NCBI GenBank assembly: GCA_900545715.1 | Contig: URAJ01000010.1 | Coordinates: 1 to 60,906 of the forward strand | DNA: 60,906 bases | Source of the DNA: an uncultured Opitutales bacterium | GTDB taxonomy: Bacteria > Verrucomicrobiota > Verrucomicrobiia > Opitutales > Intestinicryptomonadaceae | Direction of reading: 5' to 3' | In this document: positions 36,012 to 45,576 of the stretch, piece after piece | Layout of the letters: each line of letters opens with the position of its first letter | Numbering within the stretch: the stretch's first letter is position 1 | Program-made: the position numbers and the translations under genes | The notes under the pieces: generated by a model | The model's input: the letters and a program-made list of their open reading frames with translations, nothing else | Told to the model about the DNA's origin: nothing | Database searches by the model: none

Positions 36012-37265
36012 TTATTTACGCTTCATGATTACGCCGCGCTCGTACTTTTTAACGGAGTCGAGCATTTTTATTCCGCACGGAACGCCCGCGCGCTTGCAGT
36101 ATTCCGCCCAGACGTCGCCGGACGGCAGATTTTGCGACTCCTCGACAAGCGCCAAGCGCCTTCCGTAATCTCCGGAATTTTCCGCCGAGCGCAACATTGC
36201 GAGCGGGTCGAGAAGCGCCAAAAGCAGACTCTTGCGCGCCGCCCTCATGCCAATCGCCCAGGCAAAGATTCTATTTATGCTCGCATCGAAGAAGTCCATG
36301 CCTATGTGGACTCTCGAAAGGCCACCGCAGCGGACGACTTCGCGCATTGCCGCAACAGTCGGGTCGTCCGAGACTACGACATGGTCGCTGTCCCAGCGGA
36401 CTCCGCGCGATACGTGCAGCAGCAGTTCCGGCACGAACATCAGCATTGATGAAATTTTATCGGCGATTGTTTCAGTCGGGTGGAAGTGCCCCGAATCAAG
36501 AGTGAGTATCAGGCCGTTTTTGACCGCATAGCCCATGAAAAATTCGTGTGAGCCCACGACGTAGCTTTCGCTGCCTATGCCGAAAAGCTTGCTCTCAACG
36601 GCGTCGCGCGCGTATTTTTTTGATATTTTTACTGAAAATATTTCATCGAGAGATGCCGCCATGCGCTCGCGGGGTGAGAGCCTGTCGGCGGGGAAATCCT
36701 TCATTCCGTCCGGCATCCAGAAGTTCGTTATGACGGTGTCGGACAAAGCCTTGCCTATTTTTTCCGCTATTTTGCGGCAGGCAATCGCGTGGGCTATCCA
36801 GAATTTGCGGACAGACTTGTCGGCGCTTGAGAGCGTAAAGCCGTCCGCCGCAAGCGGGTGCGAGAAAAATGTCGGGTTGAAATCGATTCCCATTTTGCGG
36901 TCTTTGCACCAATCCGTCCAGCCCTTAAAGTTGTCGAAGGAAATTTCGTCGCGGTCAACTTTCTTTCCGAAAAATTCGCCGTATATGGCATGCAGGTTTA
37001 TGCGCGTCTTGCCGGGGATATATTTTAGTGCTTCGTCTATATCGGCTCTTAGCTCGTCCACGCTGCGGGCCTTGCCGGGAAAATTTCCGGTCGCCTGTAT
37101 GCCCCCGCAACCCAATGTCGCGTCGGGAGTCTCAAATCCGCCGACGTCGTCGCCCTGCCAGCAGTGCATTGAAAGCGGTATTTTGTCGAGTACCTCCATC
37201 GCCTTTTCGGTGTCCACACCAAAATCGGCGTATATCTGTTTTGCAGTATTATAACTTGATGCCAT
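36012..37265 (-). CDS. rhaA: L-rhamnose isomerase
   Basis: Isomerises L-rhamnose to L-rhamnulose; Mn2+-dependent TIM-barrel enzyme. I start at 37265 (MASSYNTAKQIYADFG), giving 417 residues; an ATG three codons earlier at 37274 is possible and neither has a clear ribosome-binding site. Recognisable stretches are IPLSMHCWQGDDVGGFE, INLHAIYGE, DFNPTFFSHP, LDSGHFHPTETIADK and the metal-binding DSDHVVV. The gene is divergent from glycerate kinase, sharing an AT-rich 177-bp regulatory region. Confidence 0.95.
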   Translation of the reverse strand: MASSYNTAKQIYADFGVDTEKAMEVLDKIPLSMHCWQGDDVGGFETPDATLGCGGIQATGNFPGKARSVDELRADIDEALKYIPGKTRINLHAIYGEFFGKKVDRDEISFDNFKGWTDWCKDRKMGIDFNPTFFSHPLAADGFTLSSADKSVRKFWIAHAIACRKIAEKIGKALSDTVITNFWMPDGMKDFPADRLSPRERMAASLDEIFSVKISKKYARDAVESKLFGIGSESYVVGSHEFFMGYAVKNGLILTLDSGHFHPTETIADKISSMLMFVPELLLHVSRGVRWDSDHVVVSDDPTVAAMREVVRCGGLSRVHIGMDFFDASINRIFAWAIGMRAARKSLLLALLDPLAMLRSAENSGDYGRRLALVEESQNLPSGDVWAEYCKRAGVPCGIKMLDSVKKYERGVIMKRK

Positions 37266-37313
37266 ATGAAACATATATTTGTTTTATTTTGTTTTATTTT
37301 CAAGTTTTTTTTG

Positions 37314-37357
37314 ATTTTCTTTGAAACAAAAAGAAATCCCAAGCAATCAAAGAAAAT
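37314..37357. promoter_or_regulatory. 11-bp inverted repeat between rhaA and glycerate kinase
   Basis: ATTTTCTTTGA (37314-37324) and TCAAAGAAAAT (37347-37357) are perfect reverse complements, with centres 33 bp apart, about three helical turns. The region is flanked by TTTTGTTTTATTTTG direct repeats nearer rhaA. It is a good candidate operator pair for a rhamnose-responsive regulator controlling both directions, though AT-richness raises the chance of coincidence. Confidence 0.5.
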
Positions 37358-37442
37358 TTAGCTAAAAAAAAATATTGTGTTTTGTTAGTTTTTCTTTAGA
37401 GTTAAAAATAATAAAATGTAGTCTTTGCACATAAAGGAATCT

Positions 37443-38576
37443 ATGAAAAAACCTTTAAATTTCTTGGTCGCCCCCGATAAATTTCGCGGATCTCTATCCG
37501 CGGCGCAAGCATCGCATGCAATAAAAATGGGGATATCCTCCGCTATCCCAAACGCGACAATTACCGAATTTTCGCTGACTGACGGCGGCGACAGCTTTGT
37601 CGATACCGTCGCAAAAGTTAAAAAAGGCGCAAAAGTAATAAGGCTCAAAACAATAGACCCCACCGGCCAAACATTGACAGCCAAATGCGCATTGCTCGAC
37701 GACGAAACGGCTCTTGTGGGGCTCACCGAAGCCTCGGGAATTAACCTCATATCGGAATCCGACCGCAACCCCGCAACTCTTACAAATATCGGCTCCGGAA
37801 ACATTCTTGCAAAGCTCGTGGAACGTGGCTATAAAACGATAATCGTAGGCGTCGGCGGAAGCGCGACAAACGACGGGGGAATCGGCCTCCTAATACCGCT
37901 TGGATTTAAATTTTTAGACGAAAAGGGCCAGCCGATAGAACCCAACGGAAGGGGACTTGCAAAACTCGCAGAAATAGTCCCGCCGGAAAAGCCCATACCC
38001 GCGCGCTTCATAGCCGCAACAGATGTGGATATTCCGCTTCTTGGCGAACACGGCGCGGCGCTGCAATTCGCGCGCCAAAAGGGCGCAAACGACTCCGAAA
38101 TAAAAGAGCTCGAAGCAAATATGAAGCGCCTTACTGAGGTTTCCCAAAAATGCCTCGGCAAAAGCCTGCACGAATCCCCCGGCTCAGGCTCGGCGGGAGG
38201 CTGCGGATACGGGCTTATAAACTTCCTCGGAGCAAAGAGAGTCAGCGGGTTTGAACTCTTCGCCGAATACGCAAACCTCGACAAGTTTGTGAAAGAGTGC
38301 AATGTGCTCGTGACAGGCGAAGGCAAGTTCGACAAGACCGACTCGCAAGGCAAAGGGCCGTATCTGCTCGCACAAATGGCTGAAAAGCATAAAAAGCACA
38401 TATGGATTCTATGCGGAACGTCCGAGGTGTCCGAGGCGGATCTGGAGGAAATGAAGCTCTCCGATGTGAAAATCGGGGAAATCGCAAAAATTGCCCCTAA
38501 TATAATAGAGGCGAATAACCGCGCCGCAAAGTTCCTCGCTGCAATCGCGCGCGACTTTGCGCTAGGAATGCTCTAA
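37443..38576 (+). CDS. glxK: Glycerate kinase (GlxK/GarK type)
   Basis: Phosphorylates D-glycerate. 377 residues from the preferred start at 37443 (MKKPLNFLVAPDKFRGS), which is preceded by AAAGGA at a good distance; an ATG at 37425 would add six residues. VAPDKFRGSLSA, SLTDGGDSFVDTV, GVGGSATNDGGIGLL, ATDVDIPLLGE and GSGSAGGCGYGL are hallmarks of the family. The divergent placement opposite rhaA suggests a link to sugar or sugar-acid breakdown. A clear terminator follows. Confidence 0.92.
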   Translation: MKKPLNFLVAPDKFRGSLSAAQASHAIKMGISSAIPNATITEFSLTDGGDSFVDTVAKVKKGAKVIRLKTIDPTGQTLTAKCALLDDETALVGLTEASGINLISESDRNPATLTNIGSGNILAKLVERGYKTIIVGVGGSATNDGGIGLLIPLGFKFLDEKGQPIEPNGRGLAKLAEIVPPEKPIPARFIAATDVDIPLLGEHGAALQFARQKGANDSEIKELEANMKRLTEVSQKCLGKSLHESPGSGSAGGCGYGLINFLGAKRVSGFELFAEYANLDKFVKECNVLVTGEGKFDKTDSQGKGPYLLAQMAEKHKKHIWILCGTSEVSEADLEEMKLSDVKIGEIAKIAPNIIEANNRAAKFLAAIARDFALGML

Positions 38577-39129
38577 TTTGCCGTAAGAAACTTTCAGAAC
38601 AAAGATTTTTTGATATAAATCCGCGCCCGCAAATTGTATGCGGGCGCATTTTTGTGATTACGCAAAAACATTTATCTTCCAAGCCCCCATAGAGTGCATC
38701 GCAAAAACTTAGGCGTTTATTAATATTTGCCAAATAGGCCCAGCCTATCCCCGCCCTGCGCAAATATCTTTCTATATTTGACTATTTATATCCAGCCACC
38801 TTGCGCCGGACGCCGTTTTTTCAATCGTTTGTTTCCCTGCCAAAATGAGTAAGCAGCGGCTTGCTATTGCCTGGTCTGCCGGGCATTGTAAAGCATTTCG
38901 CAGGCTATTTTTGGAAAAAAAGTTCTCATGATTAAAAAAAAAGTCCGCATTTCATATTTTTTTTGGAAAAACCTCTGCCAATACGCCCCCGCTTGAAACT
39001 GTGTGGATTGTGTCCCAAGACAAAAAGTTTTCTTCTCCACTTGCGCTACATAAAACTTTCTATCGTTTTCAGAGCGCAACTACAATCGATTCTTGACTAA
39101 AACATTCAAGATTGTTTACTGCCTATTTT
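38577..39129. other. Gene-free interval between glxK and proC
   Basis: Contains the glxK terminator near its left end; otherwise only short frames without family features. No RNA gene recognised. Confidence 0.5.
38623..38653 (+). terminator. Terminator of glxK
   Basis: GCGCCCGC (38623-38630), loop AAATTGTAT, GCGGGCGC (38640-38647), followed by ATTTTT. Confidence 0.85.
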
Positions 39130-39930
39130 ATGAAAAAATTTGGGTTTATAGGCGCCGGCAAAATGGCGGGCGCCATAGTTCGCGGAATGATATCATCGGG
39201 AGCCGTAAAGCCGTGCGAAATAATTTGCGCCTGCGGCAACGACGACACCGGCAAAAATCTATCCGAACAAACGGGGATTTCGCTCGCTAAGAATATAGAA
39301 GAACTGCTGTCTTCGGCGGAAATTATAGTCGCAGCCTGCAAACCGCAGCAGCTCGCGCAAGTCGCCGAAGTGGCGGCGGGAGCGCGCGCAAGCCTCTTGA
39401 TTTCAATCCTTGCGGGAACAACAATTGCGCGCCTGCGCGAATGTTTCTCGCACGTAGGTAAAATAGTCAGGGTAATGCCGAATATGCCGGCGCAAATATC
39501 GCAAGGAATATCCTGCTTCGCGCCCGAATCCGAGCTTTCCGACAAAGAGCTAAAAGCGGTGGAAACAGTCCTCGGCTCCATCGGAGAATACATGCAGACC
39601 GACGAAAATAAGCTCGATGCGGTGACAGCCCTGTCCGGAAGCGGCCCGGGATACCTTTTTGAATTTGCGGCAGCTCTCATCGAAGGCGCAAAGAATATCG
39701 GCTTTACTGAAGAGGAAGCGAAAAAACTCACCGATAAGACGCTGCTTGGCTCGGCAATGCTGCTGTGCAAATCTCCGCTTAGCGCCGACGAACTGAGGAT
39801 TGCCGTTTCAAGCCCCGGCGGAACGACTCTCGCAGCTCTCGATGTATTCGAGAAAAGCGGGTTCCGCAAAACTGTTTCCGATGCGCTCAAAGCAGCCCAA
39901 GAGCGTTCGAGAGAACTCTCCAAGCTCTAA
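39130..39930 (+). CDS. proC: Pyrroline-5-carboxylate reductase
   Basis: Last step of proline synthesis, NAD(P)H-dependent. 266 residues from the start at 39130 (MKKFGFIGAGKMAGA); the longer frame from 39112 adds only six residues ahead of the conserved beginning. The Rossmann glycine motif is GFIGAGKMAGAI; VRVMPNMPAQISQG is the conserved mid-protein signature, and LSGSGPGYLFEF with the AVSSPGGTTLAAL loop form the proline-binding C-terminal dimer domain. Single gene, no neighbours in the pathway. Confidence 0.95.
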   Translation: MKKFGFIGAGKMAGAIVRGMISSGAVKPCEIICACGNDDTGKNLSEQTGISLAKNIEELLSSAEIIVAACKPQQLAQVAEVAAGARASLLISILAGTTIARLRECFSHVGKIVRVMPNMPAQISQGISCFAPESELSDKELKAVETVLGSIGEYMQTDENKLDAVTALSGSGPGYLFEFAAALIEGAKNIGFTEEEAKKLTDKTLLGSAMLLCKSPLSADELRIAVSSPGGTTLAALDVFEKSGFRKTVSDALKAAQERSRELSKL

Positions 39931-40041
39931 AAAAAAAACTAAAATTATTCCCAAAAAAAGAATCAAAATACTTGACTTTTTATAAAAACACTGACAGCCT
40001 ATAACCAACAACAGTTCAATTCGACACTTAAAATAATTGAT

Positions 40042-40512
40042 ATGAAAAAACTACTTTTAACCCCTGTACTTGCAGTTATTCTCTCCGCATGCACCTTCAC
40101 CGAAGATGTCGCGGTTTCTTCAATGCCCGAAGGCGCTAATGTTTTTGTAAATAATGAACTCGTGGGGCAGACACCCACAATTATCAACCTACAAACAAAT
40201 GGGGTTTACGATATCAAGCTCGTCAAAAAGGGCTATAAGGATGTCAATATGAATGTCGCAACTGTTAAGGAAAATCCGATTGTAAAATTCGGCCCCCTCG
40301 TTGACGCAGGCTATTACAAGGCTTTTGAACCCTCCTGCATAGACCAAAGCCTCAAGCCGGCTTTCCTCCCCGACTCAGTTGGCAACGACCCGTTCGGCGA
40401 GCTCAGCAAGTCCATTGCAAAGGCTGACGAAATGCGCAAGAGCGGTGAAATCTCTCCCGAAGAACATTCTTACATGATCCTTGCGATTACCGAGTTCTTC
40501 ACTAAGAAATAA
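40042..40512 (+). CDS. PEGA-domain lipoprotein
   Basis: 156 residues with a lipoprotein signal (MKKLLLTPVLAVILSAC, Cys at residue 17) and directly after it a PEGA domain: VSSMPEGANVFVNNELVG, then TPTIINLQTNGVYDIKLVKKGY, the typical beta-hairpin pair of these surface-layer-associated modules. The rest (~residues 75-156) is uncharacterised and ends in a charged helix. Function unknown; it is monocistronic with its own terminator. Confidence 0.8.
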   Translation: MKKLLLTPVLAVILSACTFTEDVAVSSMPEGANVFVNNELVGQTPTIINLQTNGVYDIKLVKKGYKDVNMNVATVKENPIVKFGPLVDAGYYKAFEPSCIDQSLKPAFLPDSVGNDPFGELSKSIAKADEMRKSGEISPEEHSYMILAITEFFTKK

Positions 40513-40531
40513 TTGATAAAATAGACTTTTT

Positions 40532-40558
40532 GGCGGCTTTCGGGCCGCCTTTTTTTTT
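40532..40558 (+). terminator. Terminator of the PEGA lipoprotein gene
   Basis: GGCGGC (40532-40537), loop TTTCGG, GCCGCC (40544-40549) and a long T-run. Confidence 0.92.
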
Positions 40559-40708
40559 GCGTATATTTATTTTTCCCCCAATAGGCGCGGAACGTAAACC
40601 GCGACAAAAGGCAGTCGAAAATAAATTGGATATGCGTTTGTGCTTGGTTTTTGCAATTTTACTACATAATATTTACAGTACTTATGTTGAACACGTAAAG
40701 TTATCGTA

Positions 40709-42328
40709 ATGAAAATAAAAATAATCACCTTTTTATTTTTAACATTCTGTGCGCTCATATCGCGCGGAAGTGTAATTCCATACGAATTGGGAGACGGCGC
40801 GCTCGCAGAAAATGTCCGCATGTTTAATTTGGACGACACAGAGCTTTATAAGAATAAAATCCCCAATTCGAAAGCAGCGGAATTTATGCTAAAAAATGTT
40901 CCCCGCTTCGATTGCCCAGACGGATTAATAGAAAAAGTCTATTACTTCCGCTGGTGGACATTCCGAAAACATTTGCGCAAAACAGAATCGGACGGCTGGG
41001 TCATTACAGAATTTATGCCCGACGTCTCATGGGCCGGAAAGCACAACACCATATCGTGCGCCAGCGCACACCATATGAGGGAGGCGCGATGGTTGCGCGA
41101 CGAAAATATCGCAAAAGACTACGCGGCTTTCTGGTGCTATTCGTCCGGCAAGCCCCGCGCCTACTCTTCTTGGTTTGCAACCTCCGCACTCGAAATTTAC
41201 GCCAACACCGGCGACATTGAATTTATAAAGCGCCTGTATCCAAAATTGAAGGAAAACTACTCGGCATGGCGCAAGAGCAATTTTGACAAATCAAAAGGCC
41301 TTTTCTGGACGACTGATCTCGCAGATGGCATGGAATTGTCGGCATCGGGTTCGCTGCATCCATTTTGGAAAGGATACCGCGCCACTATAAATAGCTACAT
41401 GTATGCTGAATGCGAATCCCTTTCAAAAATTGCCAATATGCTTGGCTATAAGAAAGAATCAGAGCTTTATGCCAATGAGGCGCTAATGTTAAAAAACAAT
41501 ATAAATACTCTGCTCTGGGACGAGAGCGCCAAATTCTATAAAGTTCTCCCCAAAAGCGGAGACGCCTCCATATTCTCGCCCCACCGCGAACTCCACGGCT
41601 ACACCCCGTGGTATTTTAATATCGCCCCGCAGCAATACGCGCAAGCTTGGCTTCAAGTTAAAGATGAAAATGGATTCAAAGCCCCATTCGGCCTCACTAC
41701 TCTCGAGCGCCGCAGCCGCCTGTTCAGCGTAAACTATGTCGGCCACGAATGCCAATGGAACGGCCCCGTATGGCCCTACTCTACATCGATAACGATTTCC
41801 GCAATGGCAAATTTCATACGAAGCAATCCTCAAAAAATACTCGATAAATCCGATTTTTTCGACGCCCTAAAAACATACGCTGCCTCCCATAAAAGAACGC
41901 GCGAAGACGGTAAAACCGTCTTTTGGATAGACGAAAACATAAATCCCTTTAACGGAGACTGGATTTCGCGCACAAGATTAAAGAAGTGGAAAAACGGTAC
42001 ATGGGACGAAGAATTTGTCGAACGCGGCAAAGACTACAACCACTCCACCTTCGCCGACCTAATCATAAACGGACTTGTCGGCATACAGCCGCAGCTTGGC
42101 GGAGACTTGCTAATAGAGCCTCTCGCGCCCGATTCATGGGACTATTTTGCCTTGGACAATATTCCATATAGGGGAAAGCTCATATCCGTATTATGGGACA
42201 AAGACGGTTCGCGCTATGGGAAAGGCGCCGGTTTTGCGGTATTTTCAGACGGGGTGGAAATCGCCCGCACAGACATTCCCTGCAAGTTAAAAATACACTT
42301 TTCAGACAGTATTAAAAAAGGCGATTAG
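40709..42328 (+). CDS. Exported (alpha/alpha)6-barrel glycoside hydrolase, MGH1/GH63-like
   Basis: 539 residues with a signal peptide (ITFLFLTFCALISRG). The helical repeats and motifs WWTFRKHLRKT, SAHHMREARWLRDENIAKDY, SGKPRAYSSWFATSALEIY, TTDLADGMELSASG and ECQWNGPVWPYSTS are those of the MGH1-like/GH63-like six-hairpin glycosidase group. In this group the acid sits around Asp-Gly-Met-Glu and the base near the C-terminus (KDYNHSTFADLIINGLVG). Substrate unknown; gut relatives are often placed with rhamnosidases or glucosidases. The protein should act in the periplasm or outside the cell. No partner genes are adjacent. Confidence 0.75.
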   Translation: MKIKIITFLFLTFCALISRGSVIPYELGDGALAENVRMFNLDDTELYKNKIPNSKAAEFMLKNVPRFDCPDGLIEKVYYFRWWTFRKHLRKTESDGWVITEFMPDVSWAGKHNTISCASAHHMREARWLRDENIAKDYAAFWCYSSGKPRAYSSWFATSALEIYANTGDIEFIKRLYPKLKENYSAWRKSNFDKSKGLFWTTDLADGMELSASGSLHPFWKGYRATINSYMYAECESLSKIANMLGYKKESELYANEALMLKNNINTLLWDESAKFYKVLPKSGDASIFSPHRELHGYTPWYFNIAPQQYAQAWLQVKDENGFKAPFGLTTLERRSRLFSVNYVGHECQWNGPVWPYSTSITISAMANFIRSNPQKILDKSDFFDALKTYAASHKRTREDGKTVFWIDENINPFNGDWISRTRLKKWKNGTWDEEFVERGKDYNHSTFADLIINGLVGIQPQLGGDLLIEPLAPDSWDYFALDNIPYRGKLISVLWDKDGSRYGKGAGFAVFSDGVEIARTDIPCKLKIHFSDSIKKGD

Positions 42329-42757
42329 TTTGTGTAAAAAATTCCTAAGAGATTCCCAAGAATTTTTTAAATTGCACGCTCGCAAAACCGCAAAGTTTTT
42401 TGTTCCCCACAAACCTCTCTTTGATAAATCTAAAAATCCCGACAATCGTTTTTATGCCTTTTTTTATTCATTAAAAAAAGCAGTATATACGGAAAAATTA
42501 AAAAAATTTCGCCGCAACGCTGAAAGATAAAATTTTATAGGCGGCAAATACGGGTATTTTTTTATGTTCCCCAAGGTGCAAACGCTTGCTAAGAATTTTA
42601 GGATTTTTCTCAAAATAGCGCGATAAACATCAAGAGCTCTAATCCCGCGCGAAAGAGAGAAAAAAATCCACCCAATTCAATAAATCTATTTCAAAAAAAA
42701 GCGGAGAAAAAAATCTCCGCATTTTTTAGGCGCGCCTCCGCCCTGCTAACTAAACTA
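42329..42757. other. Gene-free interval after the MGH1-like gene
   Basis: Only the bidirectional terminator at its right end is recognisable. A 66-codon frame at 42330 is Lys/Phe-rich and has no support as a gene. Confidence 0.5.
42693..42727. terminator. Bidirectional terminator after the PEP-CTERM gene
   Basis: GCGGAGA (42701-42707), six-base A loop, TCTCCGC (42714-42720), with an A-run on the left and a T-run on the right. Confidence 0.88.
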
Positions 42758-44368
42758 CTAACGCCTCCTGCGGAAAACCGCCATAGACAGCGCTATCGCA
42801 CCTATTAACACTGCCAACTCCGCGGGTTCCGGAACAGATGTAAACGATACCTGCAAGACTTTGCCAAGCCCGTCTTCGCCGTCAATCCACTGGAAATCCG
42901 CATACGTGTCCAAATTCGCGGCATAAAAATTGTCGTTAGCATCGTCAGCGAAACCTAATGTTTCTCCGTCCACGTATATCAAATCAAACCATATGTCTTT
43001 ATCTACGAGACCGAGACCGATTGTATCAAAATTATTGAAATCCATCATAATTTTCCCAGCTCCGGATTTCAGAAAATCGCCCTCTATAGTTATAGTCTCG
43101 GGCGTCTCATTAGCTTTTGCCTCGTCCGAATTGATAAAACTTATTACGCCCCCATTCCACTCTGCGGACGATACGGTCATATTTGTTATAGCCCCTATCT
43201 TTCCGCCGTTAATTGTAAGCTTGCCGTGCGAAGCTCCGGAAGCTGTACGCAATACCAGAGTGCCGCTCTCAACCTGTATGTATCCGTTAAATGAATTGTC
43301 GCCGGACAACACCTGCTTGGCGCTTCCATTCATAACAACATTCATAGTCGTCGTTATCGCGGGTTTGGCGTTCTCGTCGTCTGCCGTTACGGGATTTGTG
43401 ACCATTCCGGCAAATTCGGCGTCAGCGGCATTTTTTAGCACAAGAGTGGAATTTAATCCATTCGCGCCCACTTCAGCTCCCGTAGATATCATTGCTCCGC
43501 TGTTTGTGCCGCTTAGACCTCCAAACGCATAAAACTGCTCCACTCCGTATGTTCCGGCACGCCCCAAATCCAAACGCGAAGTATATCCTGAAAAATCAAC
43601 TATCCCAGATACTTCAGATTGTGGAGTCGCGAATGTCGTGGCAGCCCCAGCAGTTGCCAGCTGCACGCGCCCTGGATTTCCTTTAAAAACAATATCTTTG
43701 CCTATTTTTATAGAGTTTACCCCGTCGTTTCCAATTCGTAATGCATTCCATACGGAAGTGCCAATGCCGTGCATATTTACAAATCCCCCCACGGATATAT
43801 CTGTTCCAGTACCATTGCCAATATACGCCACTGCCGAAGATAGATATGTAAGGTCTTCTTTTATCGTCAAATCGTGGCCGCTTGTTTTAAACATCAGCCA
43901 ATTGTCGTTTGCGTTTTCTATCGTTAAGCTTTTAATGGTAACGTCGGCCGTTAAGGTGGGAGAACCAGCCACTCGATAGCGGTAGCCTACACTAGAACTC
44001 CCCTGGGAAAAATCTGTAAATTTAAAATATACATCGGTATTTTCATTTGGGCCTACAACAGGCGACGCGTATGTGTATTCGGGCACATAATAAGTCGTCT
44101 CTCCCGAGTCGGACGGAACCTTAACTTCCTTAATCGTATATCCGGTTGCCCAGTTGTATGCGTCGGAGTACTTGGATTTTTCCGCGCTTGAAAAATCTCT
44201 GCCTATATCCCATATATTGCCGGTGCCCTCAATTTTTCCCGAAGCGGCGGCATTAAAATATGTTGTTGAATCCACCCAGTATAATGTATCTGCACCGGCG
44301 CAAACCGCAGATATTATTAGCGAGGCAATGGAAAGCGCAAGGGGTAATTTTCTCTTTTTAATATTCAT
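42758..44368 (-). CDS. PEP-CTERM surface protein with autotransporter-like beta-strand region
   Basis: I start at 44368 (MNIKKRKLPLALSIASL), 536 residues, with a signal peptide ending near AVCAGA. The body is a Gly/Asn/Thr-rich beta-helix-like passenger (GDNSFNGYIQVESGTLVL, LTINGGKIGAI), resembling autotransporter-associated beta-strand repeats. The C-terminus is a textbook PEP-CTERM: VPEPAELAVL, a hydrophobic span and a final RRRR cluster. This predicts exosortase-dependent processing at the outer membrane or surface. The enzyme is not in the window. Function unknown, perhaps adhesion or exopolysaccharide association. Confidence 0.85.
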   Translation of the reverse strand: MNIKKRKLPLALSIASLIISAVCAGADTLYWVDSTTYFNAAASGKIEGTGNIWDIGRDFSSAEKSKYSDAYNWATGYTIKEVKVPSDSGETTYYVPEYTYASPVVGPNENTDVYFKFTDFSQGSSSVGYRYRVAGSPTLTADVTIKSLTIENANDNWLMFKTSGHDLTIKEDLTYLSSAVAYIGNGTGTDISVGGFVNMHGIGTSVWNALRIGNDGVNSIKIGKDIVFKGNPGRVQLATAGAATTFATPQSEVSGIVDFSGYTSRLDLGRAGTYGVEQFYAFGGLSGTNSGAMISTGAEVGANGLNSTLVLKNAADAEFAGMVTNPVTADDENAKPAITTTMNVVMNGSAKQVLSGDNSFNGYIQVESGTLVLRTASGASHGKLTINGGKIGAITNMTVSSAEWNGGVISFINSDEAKANETPETITIEGDFLKSGAGKIMMDFNNFDTIGLGLVDKDIWFDLIYVDGETLGFADDANDNFYAANLDTYADFQWIDGEDGLGKVLQVSFTSVPEPAELAVLIGAIALSMAVFRRRR

Positions 44369-44672
44369 AATATAAAACAATTTATTTTTTTTAAAAACAG
44401 AAATGGCCGAAAGTCAAATATTTTAACCGCCCGTTTCAAAAAAAAAAAGCGATTTTTGCCGTTTTTGCCTTCAATCATATTTTGCTCATATTCCGTATAT
44501 TTTTGACTCAAATTGCCTCGTTATACGGCTACAAGAAAGTATTGTAATTCTAATAATAGAAAACGCGAAAATTTTATAATTTCGCGTTCTTTATTTTTAA
44601 TTAAAAATTTTTGTAATATTTCGCAGTTCAAATAAGTTAAAAAAATATTATACTAAATCTCAATATAGAAAA
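44369..44672. other. Gene-free AT-rich interval between the PEP-CTERM gene and cysE
   Basis: Apart from a 9-bp stem hairpin at 44562-44588, nothing recognisable; it must contain the PEP-CTERM gene promoter. Confidence 0.5.
44562..44588 (-). terminator. Probable terminator of cysE
   Basis: AACGCGAAA (44562-44570) and TTTCGCGTT (44580-44588) flank a 9-base loop; the arms are perfect. The trailing T-run on the minus strand is short, so termination is likely but not certain. Confidence 0.6.
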
Positions 44673-45461
44673 TTAAAATTTTTGGTTCATTTCCTTTGCG
44701 GGAATCGCCTCTATATCCGATACGACGGGGCGCGCAGGAACTCCCACAACCGTCGTATGCGGCGGGACATCGTCAATAACGACGCTTCCGGCGCCTATTT
44801 TGGCTCCCGTGCCTATGGTTATGTTCCCGATTAGCTTTGCGCCAGCGCCTATCAGCACGCCCGACTTGACTTTTGGATGGCGGTCGCCGGTCGATTTGCC
44901 AGTCCCGCCAAGAGTGACCTCGTGCAGAATCGACACATTGTCCTCAACAACGCTCGTTTCCCCCGCCACAAATGACGTCGCATGGTCAAGCAATATTCCC
45001 CCGCCAAATTTTGCGGCCGGGTGGATATCCACGCCAAAAATCTCGCTGCAAATGCTCTGCATATAGTATGCCGCAGATTTGCGCCCCTTGCCCCAAAGCC
45101 AATGCGCAACCCTGTATGAAGAAATCGACATAAACCCCTTGTAATACAAAATTGGATTTATAAACGCCGTGCAGGCAGGGTCGCGCGACTTTATCGCGGC
45201 TATATCGTAAACTATGTTTCGGCGCGTTGCCTCGTCGTCGGAAAACGCGTCCATAAATATTGTGTACAAGTCGCCCTCGCCGATTGCGTTCCGGCCGAGT
45301 TTGCGCGAAAGCCTCACGCTGAGAGATTCAAACAAGTCGCGGCGCGACAGTATCACTTCGTCTATAAGCCTCGCAAGCAGAGGCTCGCGCGCGGCTATCT
45401 CCGCCGCCTCCTCTCGGACTGCCGTCCATACGGCGTCGATGCATCTCTGGGTATTGTCCAT
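44673..45461 (-). CDS. cysE: Serine O-acetyltransferase
   Basis: Makes O-acetylserine from serine and acetyl-CoA, the entry to cysteine synthesis. The start at 45461 (MDNTQRCIDAVW) is supported by GGAGAA about 8 bases upstream, giving 262 residues; an upstream ATG at 45512 is less likely. The N-terminal helical SATase domain is followed by left-handed beta-helix hexapeptide repeats: GVDIHPAAKFGGGILLDHAT, catalytic His in SILHEVTLGGTG, and IGAGAKLIGNITIG. Feedback control by cysteine is usual for the family. Divergent from a lipoprotein gene. Confidence 0.93.
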   Translation of the reverse strand: MDNTQRCIDAVWTAVREEAAEIAAREPLLARLIDEVILSRRDLFESLSVRLSRKLGRNAIGEGDLYTIFMDAFSDDEATRRNIVYDIAAIKSRDPACTAFINPILYYKGFMSISSYRVAHWLWGKGRKSAAYYMQSICSEIFGVDIHPAAKFGGGILLDHATSFVAGETSVVEDNVSILHEVTLGGTGKSTGDRHPKVKSGVLIGAGAKLIGNITIGTGAKIGAGSVVIDDVPPHTTVVGVPARPVVSDIEAIPAKEMNQKF

Positions 45462-45576
45462 AAAAAATTCTCCGCTTTCCAATAAAAGCCTACATAGCCT
45501 TAGTTTCAACACAAAACGCCGACTCGGAACTTTATTTTATTGAATACATCCATAAATCGTGAAAAACTTTTATATT

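Noticed and set aside
42330..42530. 66-codon frame after the MGH1-like gene
   Set aside because: Lys/Phe-rich low-complexity composition, no start signal and no family match.
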